Source: an uncultured Erythrobacter sp. (lineage in GTDB: Bacteria > Pseudomonadota > Alphaproteobacteria > Sphingomonadales > Sphingomonadaceae). From it: 64,000 bases of DNA. The notes below the pieces were generated by a model. It saw only the letters and a program-made list of their open reading frames with translations. It was not told where the DNA came from and did not search any database. Each line of letters starts with the position of its first letter. The first letter of the stretch is position 1. Shown here piece by piece: positions 17,834-28,021 of the stretch. Location: assembly GCA_947500645.1 (NCBI GenBank), contig CANMSD010000003.1, positions 370,501 to 434,500 on the forward strand, read 5' to 3'. The translations under genes were made by a program, and so were the position numbers.

Positions 17834-18399
17834 TCGTTTCAGGTTCCCGTTTGCGCCAGATCGGCTGGGCCGCAGTGCTCGCGCTGTGCCTTGGCCTGTT
17901 CCTTGCGCTCAGTTTCCGTGTGCATGCGGTTAAAAGTGCTGTCTTGCTTGCCGAGCGGCAAATCGTTGAACTGGAGCGTGAAACTCTGGTGCTTGAAACC
18001 GAATTTCAGGCGCGGGCCAGCCAGCGACAGCTCGCGAATTGGAATGTGGTGGAGTTTGGCTATCTCGCGCCGCGTGCGGATCAATATCTACAGGGTGAGC
18101 GCCAGCTTGCCAGCCTTGGTTCGCCGCAAGCGCCCGGCGCGCCAGCTCCAATTCGTATTGCTCGCGCCCAGCTAGAAGATGGTAGCGCGCCTGCCGTTAT
18201 CCGCGATCGCGAAATGGTTTCACCGATCAGCGGCGCTCCAGTAACTCTGGCGTCGGCTGATAGCGCCGACGCGCCGACGGCCATGTTCGCCGATGCATTT
18301 GAAGATTTCCTGATCGAAGCCTCTCCCATCCGTGCGGCACAAGCACGCACGGGCAGCGCGAGTGTGCTCTCCAGTCAAGCGGCAGAGGCGGCTGAATGA
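17830..18399 (+). CDS. ftsL: FtsL-like cell division protein
   Basis: The 189-residue product occupies the ftsL position between rsmH and ftsI. A short cytoplasmic lead is followed by one membrane helix (about residues 12-32, [17 protein letters not shown]) and a coiled-coil stretch (about 36-70, [21 protein letters not shown]; landmarks AERQIVELE and ETLVLE). Sequence similarity to FtsL is low, as usual for this family, so the name rests on position and architecture. The C-terminal 100 residues are an Ala/Ser/Pro-rich extension beyond the typical 90-120-residue length. Confidence 0.75.
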   Translation: MIVSGSRLRQIGWAAVLALCLGLFLALSFRVHAVKSAVLLAERQIVELERETLVLETEFQARASQRQLANWNVVEFGYLAPRADQYLQGERQLASLGSPQAPGAPAPIRIARAQLEDGSAPAVIRDREMVSPISGAPVTLASADSADAPTAMFADAFEDFLIEASPIRAAQARTGSASVLSSQAAEAAE

Positions 18400-20114
18400 C
18401 CGCTTTCGCGGCTCGCCCGGCCGTCCCCGCAGGCCGCATTCAACTGGTCAACCTGCGCTATCGTTCGCTGTTGACGGCGCGTTGGCGCGTGCTTTGGATT
18501 GTGTTGGTTTTTGCGCTGGTCGCGGTGGCGGCGATCCTGCGGATTACCTATTTGGGCTTTGCTGGCCATGCGCCCTCGCGGACCAGCCTCGCCGATCAAT
18601 TGCTGCCTCCGCGCGGCGAGATAACGGATCGCAATGGCATGCCGCTGGCGAGAGCTTTCCCCGCCTACGCTCTTTGGTATGCACCGACTGCGATGGGCGA
18701 TGGTGGCGCACCATTGGTTGCCACGCCGGAAGAGGTCGCGCTCAAGCTCGCCGGTATCTTTCCAAACATGGATGTGACCAAGACGGCCGAACGGCTTGCG
18801 TCGGGTCGTGCAGGCTATTTACGTCGCCGCGTCCTTCCCGAAGACGCCAACAAGATCATGGGCTTGGGCGAGATCGCGCTGCAAATTCCGCGTGAGACCG
18901 ATCGGCACTATCCGCAAGGCTCCCTGGGCGCGCATGTGCTGGGCTATGTCGCGGCCGATGATCGTGGCCGTGTGGGCATGGAGGCGGTGCTTGATGAGCA
19001 ACTGCGCGACCCGGCGCTGCGCTCCGAGTCGGTATCGCTCTCGATCGATATGCGGGTTCAAGGTGCGCTCGAGGATGAGCTGCGCAAGACCATGCTGGCC
19101 ACCAATGCCAAGGGCGCGGCTGGCATCATTATGGATGTCGACACCGGCGAGATAATGGCGCTTGCCTCGCTACCCGAATTCGATCCCAACCGGATCGATG
19201 CCGAGGGTCAGAAGAACATGATGAACCGCGCCACCAACCAGGTGTTCGAGCTGGGTTCGACCTTCAAACCTCTTACCGTCGCCGCAGCCATCGATGCGGG
19301 CGTCATCAAGGATTTGAGCGCCAATTGGAACGCGCGCCCGGTAAAGATCGGCTCGATTGAGCGGAGCGATTATTCCGACAAGGGCGCGACCCTCAATATC
19401 CCTCAGGCGCTTGCCTATTCGTCCAACACCGTGACGATGCGGGTTGCCGACCAGCTCGGACCCGAACGGCTGCGGCAGACCATGATCGATCTGGGTATGA
19501 ACGAGCGGCCCTACATCGAGCTACCCGCGCGCGGACATCCGATCTGGCCGAGCGGCAAGTGGTCGCGCCTCACCAACATGACCGTCGGTTACGGTCATGG
19601 TATCTCCGTGACTCCTCTACATTTGGCGAGCGCTTATGCGGCAATGGTGAATGGCGGGATCTGGCGTCCGGCGACGCTGCACAAGCTGGAGGCGGGCGAG
19701 GCTCCACGTGGTCGGAGAGTGTTCAAGACCTCGACGTCCTCACGAATGCGCCAGTTGCTTCGGATGATCTCCATGTATGGCACGGGCCGCAGCGCCGATG
19801 CGCCGGGTTACCGAGTGGGCGGCAAGACCGGCTCCGCGGAAAAACCGACCAAGGGCGGATACAGCCGGACCAAGCTGGTCTCATCCTTCGCCGCCGCTTT
19901 CCCGATGGACCGCCCGCGCTATGTTGTCGTCTCGGTTCTGGATGAGCCGCGTGGTACAGTCGCCAGCTCATTCCAGCGGACGGCGGCTTGGAACGCTGCA
20001 CCGATTGTGGGTCGGCTGGTGCCACGCATCGGGCCAATGCTGGGCGTGCAACCTGACACGACACGTGATGTCGATATTAGCGATCTGAGGTTCCTGGTGG
20101 AGGGCCGAAAATGA
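18396..20114 (+). CDS. ftsI: Division-specific penicillin-binding protein 3
   Basis: The 572-residue class B transpeptidase cross-links septal peptidoglycan. It has a short cytoplasmic tail, one membrane helix (about 34-52), a PBP dimerisation domain (LLPPRGEITDRNG) and a transpeptidase domain. The active-site Ser288 is in STFK, the SxN motif is in YSSNTV, and Lys477 is in KTGS. It overlaps ftsL and murE by four bases on each side. Confidence 0.97.
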   Translation: MTAFAARPAVPAGRIQLVNLRYRSLLTARWRVLWIVLVFALVAVAAILRITYLGFAGHAPSRTSLADQLLPPRGEITDRNGMPLARAFPAYALWYAPTAMGDGGAPLVATPEEVALKLAGIFPNMDVTKTAERLASGRAGYLRRRVLPEDANKIMGLGEIALQIPRETDRHYPQGSLGAHVLGYVAADDRGRVGMEAVLDEQLRDPALRSESVSLSIDMRVQGALEDELRKTMLATNAKGAAGIIMDVDTGEIMALASLPEFDPNRIDAEGQKNMMNRATNQVFELGSTFKPLTVAAAIDAGVIKDLSANWNARPVKIGSIERSDYSDKGATLNIPQALAYSSNTVTMRVADQLGPERLRQTMIDLGMNERPYIELPARGHPIWPSGKWSRLTNMTVGYGHGISVTPLHLASAYAAMVNGGIWRPATLHKLEAGEAPRGRRVFKTSTSSRMRQLLRMISMYGTGRSADAPGYRVGGKTGSAEKPTKGGYSRTKLVSSFAAAFPMDRPRYVVVSVLDEPRGTVASSFQRTAAWNAAPIVGRLVPRIGPMLGVQPDTTRDVDISDLRFLVEGRK

Positions 20115-21619
20115 AACTTGGGGCGCTCGCCGCGCGAGCAGGGCTGGAGTGTGCAGAGGCCGATGCGGTCGATGTGACCGGCTTTGCGATTGACCATCGC
20201 AAGGTTGCGCCCGGCACAGTGTTCGGCGCGTTTCAGGGCCTGAGCTTCAATGCAGAAGAGGTGATCCCGCAAGCCATCGCGGCAGGCGCAGTGGCGGTCG
20301 TGACGCGCCCCGGTGTTGCCGTGGAAGGCGCAATTCATATCGCCAGCGAAGAGCCGCGCCGCGCCTTCGCGCAATTGGCCGCCGGTTTTTTCACACCTGT
20401 CCCTCCGCATATAGTCGCGGTGACAGGAACCAACGGCAAGACCTCGACCGTCGAGATGACCCGCCAGATTTGGCGCATGTGCGGCGAGCGCGCGGCCAGC
20501 ATTGGCACGTTGGGTGTGACGACGCCGGATGAAAGCGTTTCTACCGGTCTCACCACGCCGGACATCGTCACTTTCCTCTCGAACATGAGCGGACTCGCAC
20601 GCGAAGGTGTGACCCATGTCGCTTACGAGGCGTCGAGCCACGGCCTCTCGCAATATCGCAATGAAGGCGTGCCGGTTTCTGCCGCAGCTTTCACCAATTT
20701 CAGCCGTGACCATCTCGATTACCATGCCGATATGGACGAGTATTTCGCGGCCAAGATGCGCCTGTTCGGCGAAGTGGTCGAACCTGGTGCGGCAGCCATC
20801 ATATGGGACGGTGGGGACAATAGCGAGTGGACCCGCCGCGCCATCGAGTACGCGGTGTCCTCAAATCTGCGCGTGCTCCTAGTCGGCAAGGTGGGGAGCG
20901 ATAGCAATTCGTTCCTCCGCCTTGTCGATCGACAGAAAACTCAGCTTGGCCAAGTGCTTGAAGTGGAGCACGAAGGCGAAACGCGAACCATCAAACTGCC
21001 GCTGATCGGGGAGTATCAGGCCGCCAATGCTCTGGTCGCCGCCGCGCTCGCCATCGCAACCGGTAGTGATGCGGCGCAAGTGCTCGATGCGATTTCGCGG
21101 CTCCAGCCGGTTCGCGGTCGGATAGAGCGGGCTGTGATCACACCGGCAGGCGCGCCGGTCTATGTCGATTATGCCCATACGCCAGATGCGCTCGCAGCTG
21201 CCATCGCGGCCTTGCGTCCGCATGTTTCGCGCGGGCAGGGCGGGCGGTTGATCACGGTGTTCGGCGCAGGCGGAGATCGCGATCAGGGTAAGCGCGGTCC
21301 GATGGGTGCCGCCGCTTCGGAGAAATCGGACATCGTGATTGTGACAGACGACAATCCGCGCGGTGAAAGCCCGGCGGCCATTCGTGCGGACATTATGCGC
21401 GGCGCAGCGGCCAGCGCGCGCGAGATTGGCGACCGGCGCGAAGCGATTGGCGAGGCGATCGCGCTTGCAGGCGCGCATGATATTGTGCTGGTGGCAGGCA
21501 AGGGCCACGAGCAGGGACAGATTATCGGTTCAGGAGAAAATATGCGTGTCCTTCCGTTCGACGATGTGACTGTCGCGCGCGAGTGTGCCGCTGCCCAGGC
21601 CTCGGGAACGCGGGCATGA
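20111..21619 (+). CDS. murE: UDP-MurNAc-L-Ala-D-Glu:meso-diaminopimelate ligase
   Basis: The 502-residue cytoplasmic ligase adds the third peptide residue to the wall precursor. The ATP loop is TGTNGKTST (Lys110). The DNPR motif at about 414-417 (TDDNPRGE) marks selection of meso-diaminopimelate rather than lysine. Three Mur ligase domains are complete. It overlaps the murF ATG by four bases. Confidence 0.97.
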   Translation: MKLGALAARAGLECAEADAVDVTGFAIDHRKVAPGTVFGAFQGLSFNAEEVIPQAIAAGAVAVVTRPGVAVEGAIHIASEEPRRAFAQLAAGFFTPVPPHIVAVTGTNGKTSTVEMTRQIWRMCGERAASIGTLGVTTPDESVSTGLTTPDIVTFLSNMSGLAREGVTHVAYEASSHGLSQYRNEGVPVSAAAFTNFSRDHLDYHADMDEYFAAKMRLFGEVVEPGAAAIIWDGGDNSEWTRRAIEYAVSSNLRVLLVGKVGSDSNSFLRLVDRQKTQLGQVLEVEHEGETRTIKLPLIGEYQAANALVAAALAIATGSDAAQVLDAISRLQPVRGRIERAVITPAGAPVYVDYAHTPDALAAAIAALRPHVSRGQGGRLITVFGAGGDRDQGKRGPMGAAASEKSDIVIVTDDNPRGESPAAIRADIMRGAAASAREIGDRREAIGEAIALAGAHDIVLVAGKGHEQGQIIGSGENMRVLPFDDVTVARECAAAQASGTRA

Positions 21620-23133
21620 GTGTGGGGGCAAACGCACGTATGATGGCGCACGCCGCGCTGCGCGCATGGCCGGTTACGGAGCGTGATCGCCTGCCGCTGT
21701 CGCTGTGGTCGTCGCACGAGATTGAGCTCGCAACAGGTGGCAAGGCCAGTCATGATTTTCAGGCATCTGGCGTTGAGATGGACTCGCGCGATGTGCGCCC
21801 TGGCGATCTGTTCGTCGCTCTCAAGGGCGAGGCGATGGACGGTCACCGCTTCCTCGCAAACGCATTTGCGGCCGGAGCGGTCGCCGCAATCACCGACCGT
21901 CCAGTCGACTTTCCGCACGTGCTGGTCGAGGATACGACCAAGGCCCTGCACGATCTTGCTCATGCCGCGCGTGACCGCAGCGCCGCCGTTCGTATCGGTA
22001 TCACGGGATCTGTCGGTAAGACCGGCGTGAAAGAGGCCATCTTTGCAGCGCTCGACCGTGCCAGTAGAGGCGCGGCGCATCGCAGCGTTCGCAGCTACAA
22101 CAATCACGTTGGAGTGCCGCTGAGCTTAGCTCGAATGCCTGCACGCAGCCGCTTCGGCGTGTTCGAAATGGGCATGAATCACGCGGGCGAAATTGCTCCG
22201 CTGGCCGGCCATGTTCGCCCTGATGTGGCGCTGATCACCACGATTGCGCCCGCCCATATCGAGAATTTAGGTAGCATGGAGGCTATCGCCGACGAGAAGG
22301 CGACGATCTTTACCGGTCTGAGAGAGGGTGGGACAGCGATCGTTCCCGCCGACACCGACTACACCGAACGCCTGATCACTCATGCGCGAAAGGCTGGCGC
22401 AAAGATCGTTACCTTCGGTCGTAGCGACGATGCCGATGTGCGATTGCTGGATGCTATTCCAGTCGCGACCGGCGGTTCGATGATCACTGCCGATCTGGGC
22501 GATGCACGGCTGTGTTATTCGATTGCCGAGCCGGGAGAGCATTGGATTGCCAATTCGCTCGGTGTCATGGCGGCGGTGCGCGCGGCGGGCGGCGATCTTG
22601 CTGCAGCGGGGTTGGCGCTTGCCGAAATGGGCGGTCTGAAAGGGCGCGGTGCGCGCTTCCAGATTGAAGCCCAAGATGGCGGCAAAGCGCTGCTCGTCGA
22701 CGAGAGCTACAATGCTAACCCCGCGTCGATGCGGGCGACCCTTCGGCAATTGGGGCAGACCCCGGCCATGCGCCGGATCGCAATTTTGGGAAGCATGATG
22801 GAGCTGGGCGACTTTGCCGCACGTTTCCACCGCCAGCTGTCGGAACCGCTGGCCGAGGCCAAGGTCGACCACGCTATCCTGGTCGGCGGCGAGATGTCCG
22901 CCTTGGCCGCCGAATTGCGGGGGCAATTGGGGAAAGCTGGCAGCGAGGAACTTGGCATGTCCGGCGGCTTCACGCATTGCGACAGTCCAGCCGAAGCGAT
23001 CGCGAAGCTGCTCGAATATGGCATCAATGGCGGGGACGCGATCCTGGTCAAGGGCTCCAATTCGGTCGGGCTTGGCGCTCTCGTTTCCCACTTTACGCAA
23101 CCGCCTCCCAGCGAGGGGCAGCAGGACGATTGA
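21616..23133 (+). CDS. murF: UDP-MurNAc-tripeptide:D-Ala-D-Ala ligase
   Basis: The 505-residue ligase completes the pentapeptide. The ATP loop is GSVGKTGVKE (Lys135, Thr136), with NNHVGVPL and FEMGMNH downstream and DESYNANPASM in the C-terminal domain. The ATG at 21616 overlaps the murE stop in ATGA; an 11-codon longer frame lies within murE and is not needed. mraY starts at the very next base after its stop. Confidence 0.97.
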   Translation: MSVGANARMMAHAALRAWPVTERDRLPLSLWSSHEIELATGGKASHDFQASGVEMDSRDVRPGDLFVALKGEAMDGHRFLANAFAAGAVAAITDRPVDFPHVLVEDTTKALHDLAHAARDRSAAVRIGITGSVGKTGVKEAIFAALDRASRGAAHRSVRSYNNHVGVPLSLARMPARSRFGVFEMGMNHAGEIAPLAGHVRPDVALITTIAPAHIENLGSMEAIADEKATIFTGLREGGTAIVPADTDYTERLITHARKAGAKIVTFGRSDDADVRLLDAIPVATGGSMITADLGDARLCYSIAEPGEHWIANSLGVMAAVRAAGGDLAAAGLALAEMGGLKGRGARFQIEAQDGGKALLVDESYNANPASMRATLRQLGQTPAMRRIAILGSMMELGDFAARFHRQLSEPLAEAKVDHAILVGGEMSALAAELRGQLGKAGSEELGMSGGFTHCDSPAEAIAKLLEYGINGGDAILVKGSNSVGLGALVSHFTQPPPSEGQQDD

Positions 23134-24204
23134 ATGCTCTATTTGCTTGCCGAATGGATGGGGTTCGAGGGGATATTCAACCTCGTGCGCTATCAGACGT
23201 TTCGCGCTGGTGCGACGCTGATCACAGCGCTGTTCATAGGCATGATTATCGGGCCACGCTTCATCAATGTGCTGCGCGTTCGCCAAGGCAAGGGGCAGCC
23301 GATCCGCGAAGACGGTCCGCAAAGCCACCTCGCAAAGCGCGGCACGCCGACTATGGGCGGCTTGCTGATCCTGATCGCGCTGGCGCTCGCACTGCTATTG
23401 TGGATGGACCCGCGCAGCCCGTTGGTATGGGCCTGTCTCGCCGTGACGGCGGGTTTCGGCCTGATCGGCTTCCTCGACGATTACGACAAGGTATCGAAGA
23501 ACAGCCACGCTGGCGTGCCTGGCCGCGTTCGCCTCGCGCTTGAGTTCGCGGTGGCTGGCGTCGCGTCCTACATCATCGTCAGCCAGGTGAGCACCGACCT
23601 CTATGTGCCGTTTTTCTCCGATGTGTCGATCCCGCTCGGCCCCGCCTATTACTTCTTCGCCGCCTTTGTGATTGTCGGCGCGGGCAACGCCGTAAACCTG
23701 ACCGATGGTCTGGATGGCCTCGCGATCATGCCAGTGATCATCGCGGCGGGTACGTTCGCGATCATCGCCTATCTCGTGGGTCGTACTGACTACAGCGAAT
23801 ACCTCGGTATTCCCTATGTCGAGGGGGCGGGCGAACTGGCGATATTTGCGGCGGCGATTATCGGCGCAGGGCTAGCCTTCCTGTGGTTCAATGCGCCTCC
23901 CGCTGCGGTCTTCATGGGCGATACGGGCTCCTTGGCACTGGGTGGAGCGCTCGGTGCGATTGCAGTCGCCTCGCATCACGAGATCGTACTTGCGATTGTC
24001 GGCGGGCTGTTTGTGCTCGAAGCGGTCTCAGTCATCGTTCAGGTGTTTTGGTTCAAGCGTACAGGCAAGCGGGTGTTCCGAATGGCGCCGATCCACCACC
24101 ACTTCGAACAGCTCGGCTGGAGCGAGAGCAAGGTTGTGATCCGGTTCTGGATCATCTCGATCGTGCTCGCCATGGCGGGCCTCGCTACGCTCAAGCTGCG
24201 CTAA
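23134..24204 (+). CDS. mraY: Phospho-MurNAc-pentapeptide transferase
   Basis: The 356-residue membrane enzyme moves phospho-MurNAc-pentapeptide to undecaprenyl phosphate, making lipid I. About ten membrane helices are present. Family motifs are [36 protein letters not shown] and the [11 protein letters not shown] loop. Length is typical. Confidence 0.97.
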   Translation: MLYLLAEWMGFEGIFNLVRYQTFRAGATLITALFIGMIIGPRFINVLRVRQGKGQPIREDGPQSHLAKRGTPTMGGLLILIALALALLLWMDPRSPLVWACLAVTAGFGLIGFLDDYDKVSKNSHAGVPGRVRLALEFAVAGVASYIIVSQVSTDLYVPFFSDVSIPLGPAYYFFAAFVIVGAGNAVNLTDGLDGLAIMPVIIAAGTFAIIAYLVGRTDYSEYLGIPYVEGAGELAIFAAAIIGAGLAFLWFNAPPAAVFMGDTGSLALGGALGAIAVASHHEIVLAIVGGLFVLEAVSVIVQVFWFKRTGKRVFRMAPIHHHFEQLGWSESKVVIRFWIISIVLAMAGLATLKLR

Positions 24205-24221
24205 GGGGACGGCAGAAAATT

Positions 24222-25577
24222 GTGATTACCTCCACCACCTTTGCTGGAAAACGCTATGCCGTGCTCGGCCTGGCGCGGTCCGGCGCGGCCACGGTTGAGG
24301 CTTTGCTGGCGAGCGATGCACAGATCACCGCCTGGGACAGCCGCGAGGAAGCGCGCGCGCCATTTTCAGGCCGCTGTGAGCTGGCCGATCCGCTGGAACT
24401 GGACCTGACCGGTTTTGACGGCGTGGTGGTCTCCCCTGGCGTTCCGCTTAACACCCATCCGATCAAGCCGCATGCCGACAGCTTTGGTGTGCCAGTGATT
24501 GGCGATATCGAGCTGTTCGCGCTCGCACGGCCCGAATTGCCGCCACATCTGGTCGTCGGCATCACCGGGACGAACGGCAAGTCGACCACGACGGCTTTGG
24601 TCCACCACATTCTTGCCAGCGCCGGTCGTAACGCGTTGATGGGCGGCAATATCGGTGAGCCGATCATGGCGCAGGACCCGATCGAGCCGAACGAGAATGG
24701 CCCGGGTGTCTATGTGCTGGAGCTGTCGAGCTATCAGATCGATCTGACGTTTAGTTTGGATTGCGATGTCGCAGTTCTGCTCAACATCACGCCGGATCAT
24801 CTGGATCGGTATGACGGTGATTTTGCGAAATATGCTGCGAGCAAAGCGCGTCTATTTGAGATGCAAACCTCCGAGCATATCGCTGTGACTCAGGCCAAAT
24901 ACTGGTGGTTCGACCACAAAGTTGGAGAGCACGCTGGCGGCAAATATCTCGAAGTCTCAGATGACATATTCTACCAGAGCCAAGGTATGCCACGTGCTAT
25001 AGCCGTCTCTGAGCAGCATCGTTGGCCAGCGCTCCAAGGGCCACATAACTTGGAGAATGTCGAAGCCGCAATGGCCACGTGTTTCGTGCTCGACCTACCG
25101 GCAAACGAAATTCGCCAAGGTCTCGAAACATTCTCCGGCCTCCCGCACCGCATGGAGCGCGTCGCAGAGCGCAATGGCGTGACCTATTTCAACGATAGCA
25201 AGGCGACCAATGCGGACTCCACTGCTCCTGCGCTTGCGGCATTCCCGCCTAAACCCACTGCGCGCGTGCACTGGATTGTCGGCGGGATCGCGAAGGAAGA
25301 CGGACTGGGCAAGCTCTCTGACCTGCTCGATCACGTGGCTGCAGCGTATACGATTGGCCAGGATGGAGAGATGTTCGCCCACGCGATCGAACCTGCCGCC
25401 CCGGCGCATTATTGTGAGACGTTGAGTAACGCGGTGAGCGAAGCACATGGCGCGGCCCGACCGGGCGAAGTTGTGCTGCTCTCGCCGGCCTGCGCGAGCT
25501 TCGATCAATTCAAGGATTTCGAGGATCGCGGCCAGCAATTCCGCGATCTCGTCTACGCATTGGGAGAGGCCGCATGA
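24222..25577 (+). CDS. murD: UDP-MurNAc-L-alanine:D-glutamate ligase
   Basis: The 451-residue ligase adds D-glutamate. The N-terminal nucleotide-sugar domain begins KRYAVLGLARSG, and the ATP loop is GITGTNGKSTTT (Lys120). The start is taken as GTG 24222, which follows AAGGGGACGG; a frame that continues back to 23883 runs inside mraY. The 17-base gap from mraY is one of the few clear gaps within the cluster. The stop overlaps the ftsW start. Confidence 0.95.
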   Translation: MITSTTFAGKRYAVLGLARSGAATVEALLASDAQITAWDSREEARAPFSGRCELADPLELDLTGFDGVVVSPGVPLNTHPIKPHADSFGVPVIGDIELFALARPELPPHLVVGITGTNGKSTTTALVHHILASAGRNALMGGNIGEPIMAQDPIEPNENGPGVYVLELSSYQIDLTFSLDCDVAVLLNITPDHLDRYDGDFAKYAASKARLFEMQTSEHIAVTQAKYWWFDHKVGEHAGGKYLEVSDDIFYQSQGMPRAIAVSEQHRWPALQGPHNLENVEAAMATCFVLDLPANEIRQGLETFSGLPHRMERVAERNGVTYFNDSKATNADSTAPALAAFPPKPTARVHWIVGGIAKEDGLGKLSDLLDHVAAAYTIGQDGEMFAHAIEPAAPAHYCETLSNAVSEAHGAARPGEVVLLSPACASFDQFKDFEDRGQQFRDLVYALGEAA

Positions 25578-26800
25578 GCATGTCGGGACCATACGCACCC
25601 GCGCCGCGCGCTACGTTCAATGCGCCTGTGCCCACTCGGCGCAGTTGGATCACGGACCTGCGCATCTGGTGGCGCGAAGTCGACAAATGGCTGCTCGGCC
25701 TCGTTCTTGTGCTCATGCTGATCGGAACGGCGGCGGTCGCAGCTGCCTCGCCCGCCAGCGCAGACCAGCTTTCCACCGCCGACGTGCGGTTGGATGAATT
25801 CCTGTTCCTCAAACAACATGTGGTCTGGCAAGTGCTGGGCGTGTGCGTGATGATCGCCACCTCTTTCGCCAGCCGCGACAATGCGCGGCGTATGGGCATT
25901 TTGCTGTTCGCCGGCATGCTGGTGCTGCTGTTCCTCGTGCCGTTTATCGGCGTTGAGAAGAACGGCGCGCGGCGCTGGCTGGAGTTCGGCATGTCGCTAC
26001 AGCCATCCGAGTTCCTCAAACCCGGCTTTGCCATCGCGATGGCCTGGATTTTGAGCTGGCGATTGCGCGATCCGAACCTGCCCGTGCTGACATTCGTCAC
26101 CGCGATCATGGCGTTGGTAGCAGGCCTGCTGATGCTTCAGCCAAACCTTGGCGCGACGATCCTGTTCGCCGGTGTTTGGTTTGTGCTGGTGCTGCTTTCG
26201 GGCGTCTCCGTGCAGCGGATCAGCGCGCTGGTTGGCGCGGGCGTGGTTGGTTTGACCGCGACCTATTTTCTCTATGACAATGCGCGACACCGTATCGATG
26301 CCTTCCTCGGTGGGGGAACCGCATTCGATCAGGTCGATCTGGCACAGCGTACCCTGCTTGCGGGCGGCTGGACCGGTAGCGGGCTGTGGCTCGGCATCCG
26401 AAAGATGAACCTTCCAGAAGCACACACCGATTACATCTTCTCCGTGATCGGCGAAGAGTATGGTCTTTTGATCTGCGCGGTCATCGTGCTGCTCTATCTG
26501 GCGCTGGTCGCGCGCGTGCTGATGCGGCTGGTGGACGAAGAGAACCTGTTTGTGCTGCTCGCAGGCGCTGGCCTGATCACGCAAATCGGCGGGCAGGCCT
26601 TCATCAACATTCTCGTCAATCTTCAGCTTTTCCCGTCCAAGGGCATGACCTTGCCCCTTATCAGCTATGGCGGCTCGTCAACACTGGCGGTGTGCTTTAC
26701 CTTCGGCCTGCTTCTGGCGATTACCCGCCGCAATCCTTTCCTTGAGCGTGAGACGCCGGGTTTGCGGGACTTTTTCGCTACCAAGGAGGAGCGCGAATGA
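25574..26800 (+). CDS. ftsW: SEDS-family division glycosyltransferase FtsW
   Basis: The 408-residue polytopic protein polymerises septal glycan strands together with FtsI. About ten membrane helices are present. SEDS landmarks are NGARRWLEFG, QPSEFLKP, the HTDYIFSVIGEE loop and the final GGSSTLA. A 45-residue cytoplasmic lead precedes the first helix. It overlaps murD and murG by four bases. Confidence 0.96.
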   Translation: MSMSGPYAPAPRATFNAPVPTRRSWITDLRIWWREVDKWLLGLVLVLMLIGTAAVAAASPASADQLSTADVRLDEFLFLKQHVVWQVLGVCVMIATSFASRDNARRMGILLFAGMLVLLFLVPFIGVEKNGARRWLEFGMSLQPSEFLKPGFAIAMAWILSWRLRDPNLPVLTFVTAIMALVAGLLMLQPNLGATILFAGVWFVLVLLSGVSVQRISALVGAGVVGLTATYFLYDNARHRIDAFLGGGTAFDQVDLAQRTLLAGGWTGSGLWLGIRKMNLPEAHTDYIFSVIGEEYGLLICAVIVLLYLALVARVLMRLVDEENLFVLLAGAGLITQIGGQAFINILVNLQLFPSKGMTLPLISYGGSSTLAVCFTFGLLLAITRRNPFLERETPGLRDFFATKEERE

Positions 26801-28005
26801 GCAGCGAAACTCCAACCGGCGCGAGCCGTCATTTCGTTCTGGCCGCTGGCGGCACGGGCGGGCACTTGATACCTGCCTTTGCTCTGGCGAGCGAGCTCGA
26901 TGCACGCGGGCATCACGTGGCGCTGATCACTGATGAGCGCGGGGCCAATATCCCTGGCAAGCCCGATTTCCTGACTGCGCATGTCCTGCCGGCAGGTCGC
27001 TTCGGCAAGAACCCGCTGCGCTGGATCGGCGGCGTACGTGCGATTATGGAGGGGCGCAATATGGCGCTGCGCCTGTTCGACGCGTTTGAGCCGAGCGCGG
27101 TTGTCGGCTTCGGCGGTTATCCTGCGTTCCCGGCGCTGCTCGCGTCAACCAAAGCCAATATTCCCAGCGTTGTGCACGAACAGAACGCGGTGCTGGGCCG
27201 GGTCAACCGGCTGCTGGCGAGCCGCGTCGATGCGATTGCGACGAGCTATCCCGAAGTTCAACGACTGAAGGACAAGCACGCCGACAAAGTGCATCTGGTC
27301 GGTAATCCGGTGCGGGCCGAAGTGCTCGCGTTACGGGCACAAGACTTCCCGGAATTCACCGAGGAGGGCCTGCTGCGTGTACTGGTTACCGGCGGCAGTC
27401 AGGGTGCGAGCGTGCTGTCTGAAGTGGTGCCCGATGGGCTGGCCATGTTGCCGCCTGCTCTGAGGCAGCGCTTGCAAGTCACGCAGCAATGCCGCGCCGA
27501 GGATGTGGATGCGGTGCGAGAGCGCTATAACAGTCACGACATCCCCGCTGAACTCGGCACTTATTTCGAGGATATGGAAGAGCGGTTGGCGGACTGCCAT
27601 CTGTTCATTGGCCGCGCGGGCGCATCGAGCATTGCTGAGCTGACCGCAGTTGGCCGCCCCGGCATTCTCATCCCGCTGCCGATCGCGACAGACGATCATC
27701 AGTCTGCGAACACGCGCGAAATCGTGAAGGCGGGCGGGGCGCGGATGATTCGTCAGCACAATTTCGTGCCCAAGGAGCTCGCTAAGCAAATCCAGGCTCT
27801 GGCGCAGAAGCCAGCGAGCCTTGCCAATGCGGCGCATGGCGCGTGGAATTGTGGCCGACCGGATGCGGCCAAAGATCTGGCCGACCTGGTCGAAAGCTTT
27901 GGCGGGGTCGACATGATGGATGTGATCCGCGTTGGCGATGGCGAGAAGCGCGCGCAAGCGACCAACACCGCTGCAGAAGGCGCGACAAAGGATCAAAGCG
28001 AATGA
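26797..28005 (+). CDS. murG: UDP-GlcNAc: lipid I N-acetylglucosaminyltransferase
   Basis: The 402-residue GT28 enzyme adds GlcNAc to lipid I to give lipid II at the inner membrane face. Motifs: [14 protein letters not shown] near the N-terminus, [22 protein letters not shown] and the donor-binding [19 protein letters not shown] region. The last 30-35 residues ([16 protein letters not shown] onward) extend past the usual family end and are polar. Confidence 0.96.
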   Translation: MSSETPTGASRHFVLAAGGTGGHLIPAFALASELDARGHHVALITDERGANIPGKPDFLTAHVLPAGRFGKNPLRWIGGVRAIMEGRNMALRLFDAFEPSAVVGFGGYPAFPALLASTKANIPSVVHEQNAVLGRVNRLLASRVDAIATSYPEVQRLKDKHADKVHLVGNPVRAEVLALRAQDFPEFTEEGLLRVLVTGGSQGASVLSEVVPDGLAMLPPALRQRLQVTQQCRAEDVDAVRERYNSHDIPAELGTYFEDMEERLADCHLFIGRAGASSIAELTAVGRPGILIPLPIATDDHQSANTREIVKAGGARMIRQHNFVPKELAKQIQALAQKPASLANAAHGAWNCGRPDAAKDLADLVESFGGVDMMDVIRVGDGEKRAQATNTAAEGATKDQSE

Positions 28006-28021
28006 CCGGGGATCTGCGCAG

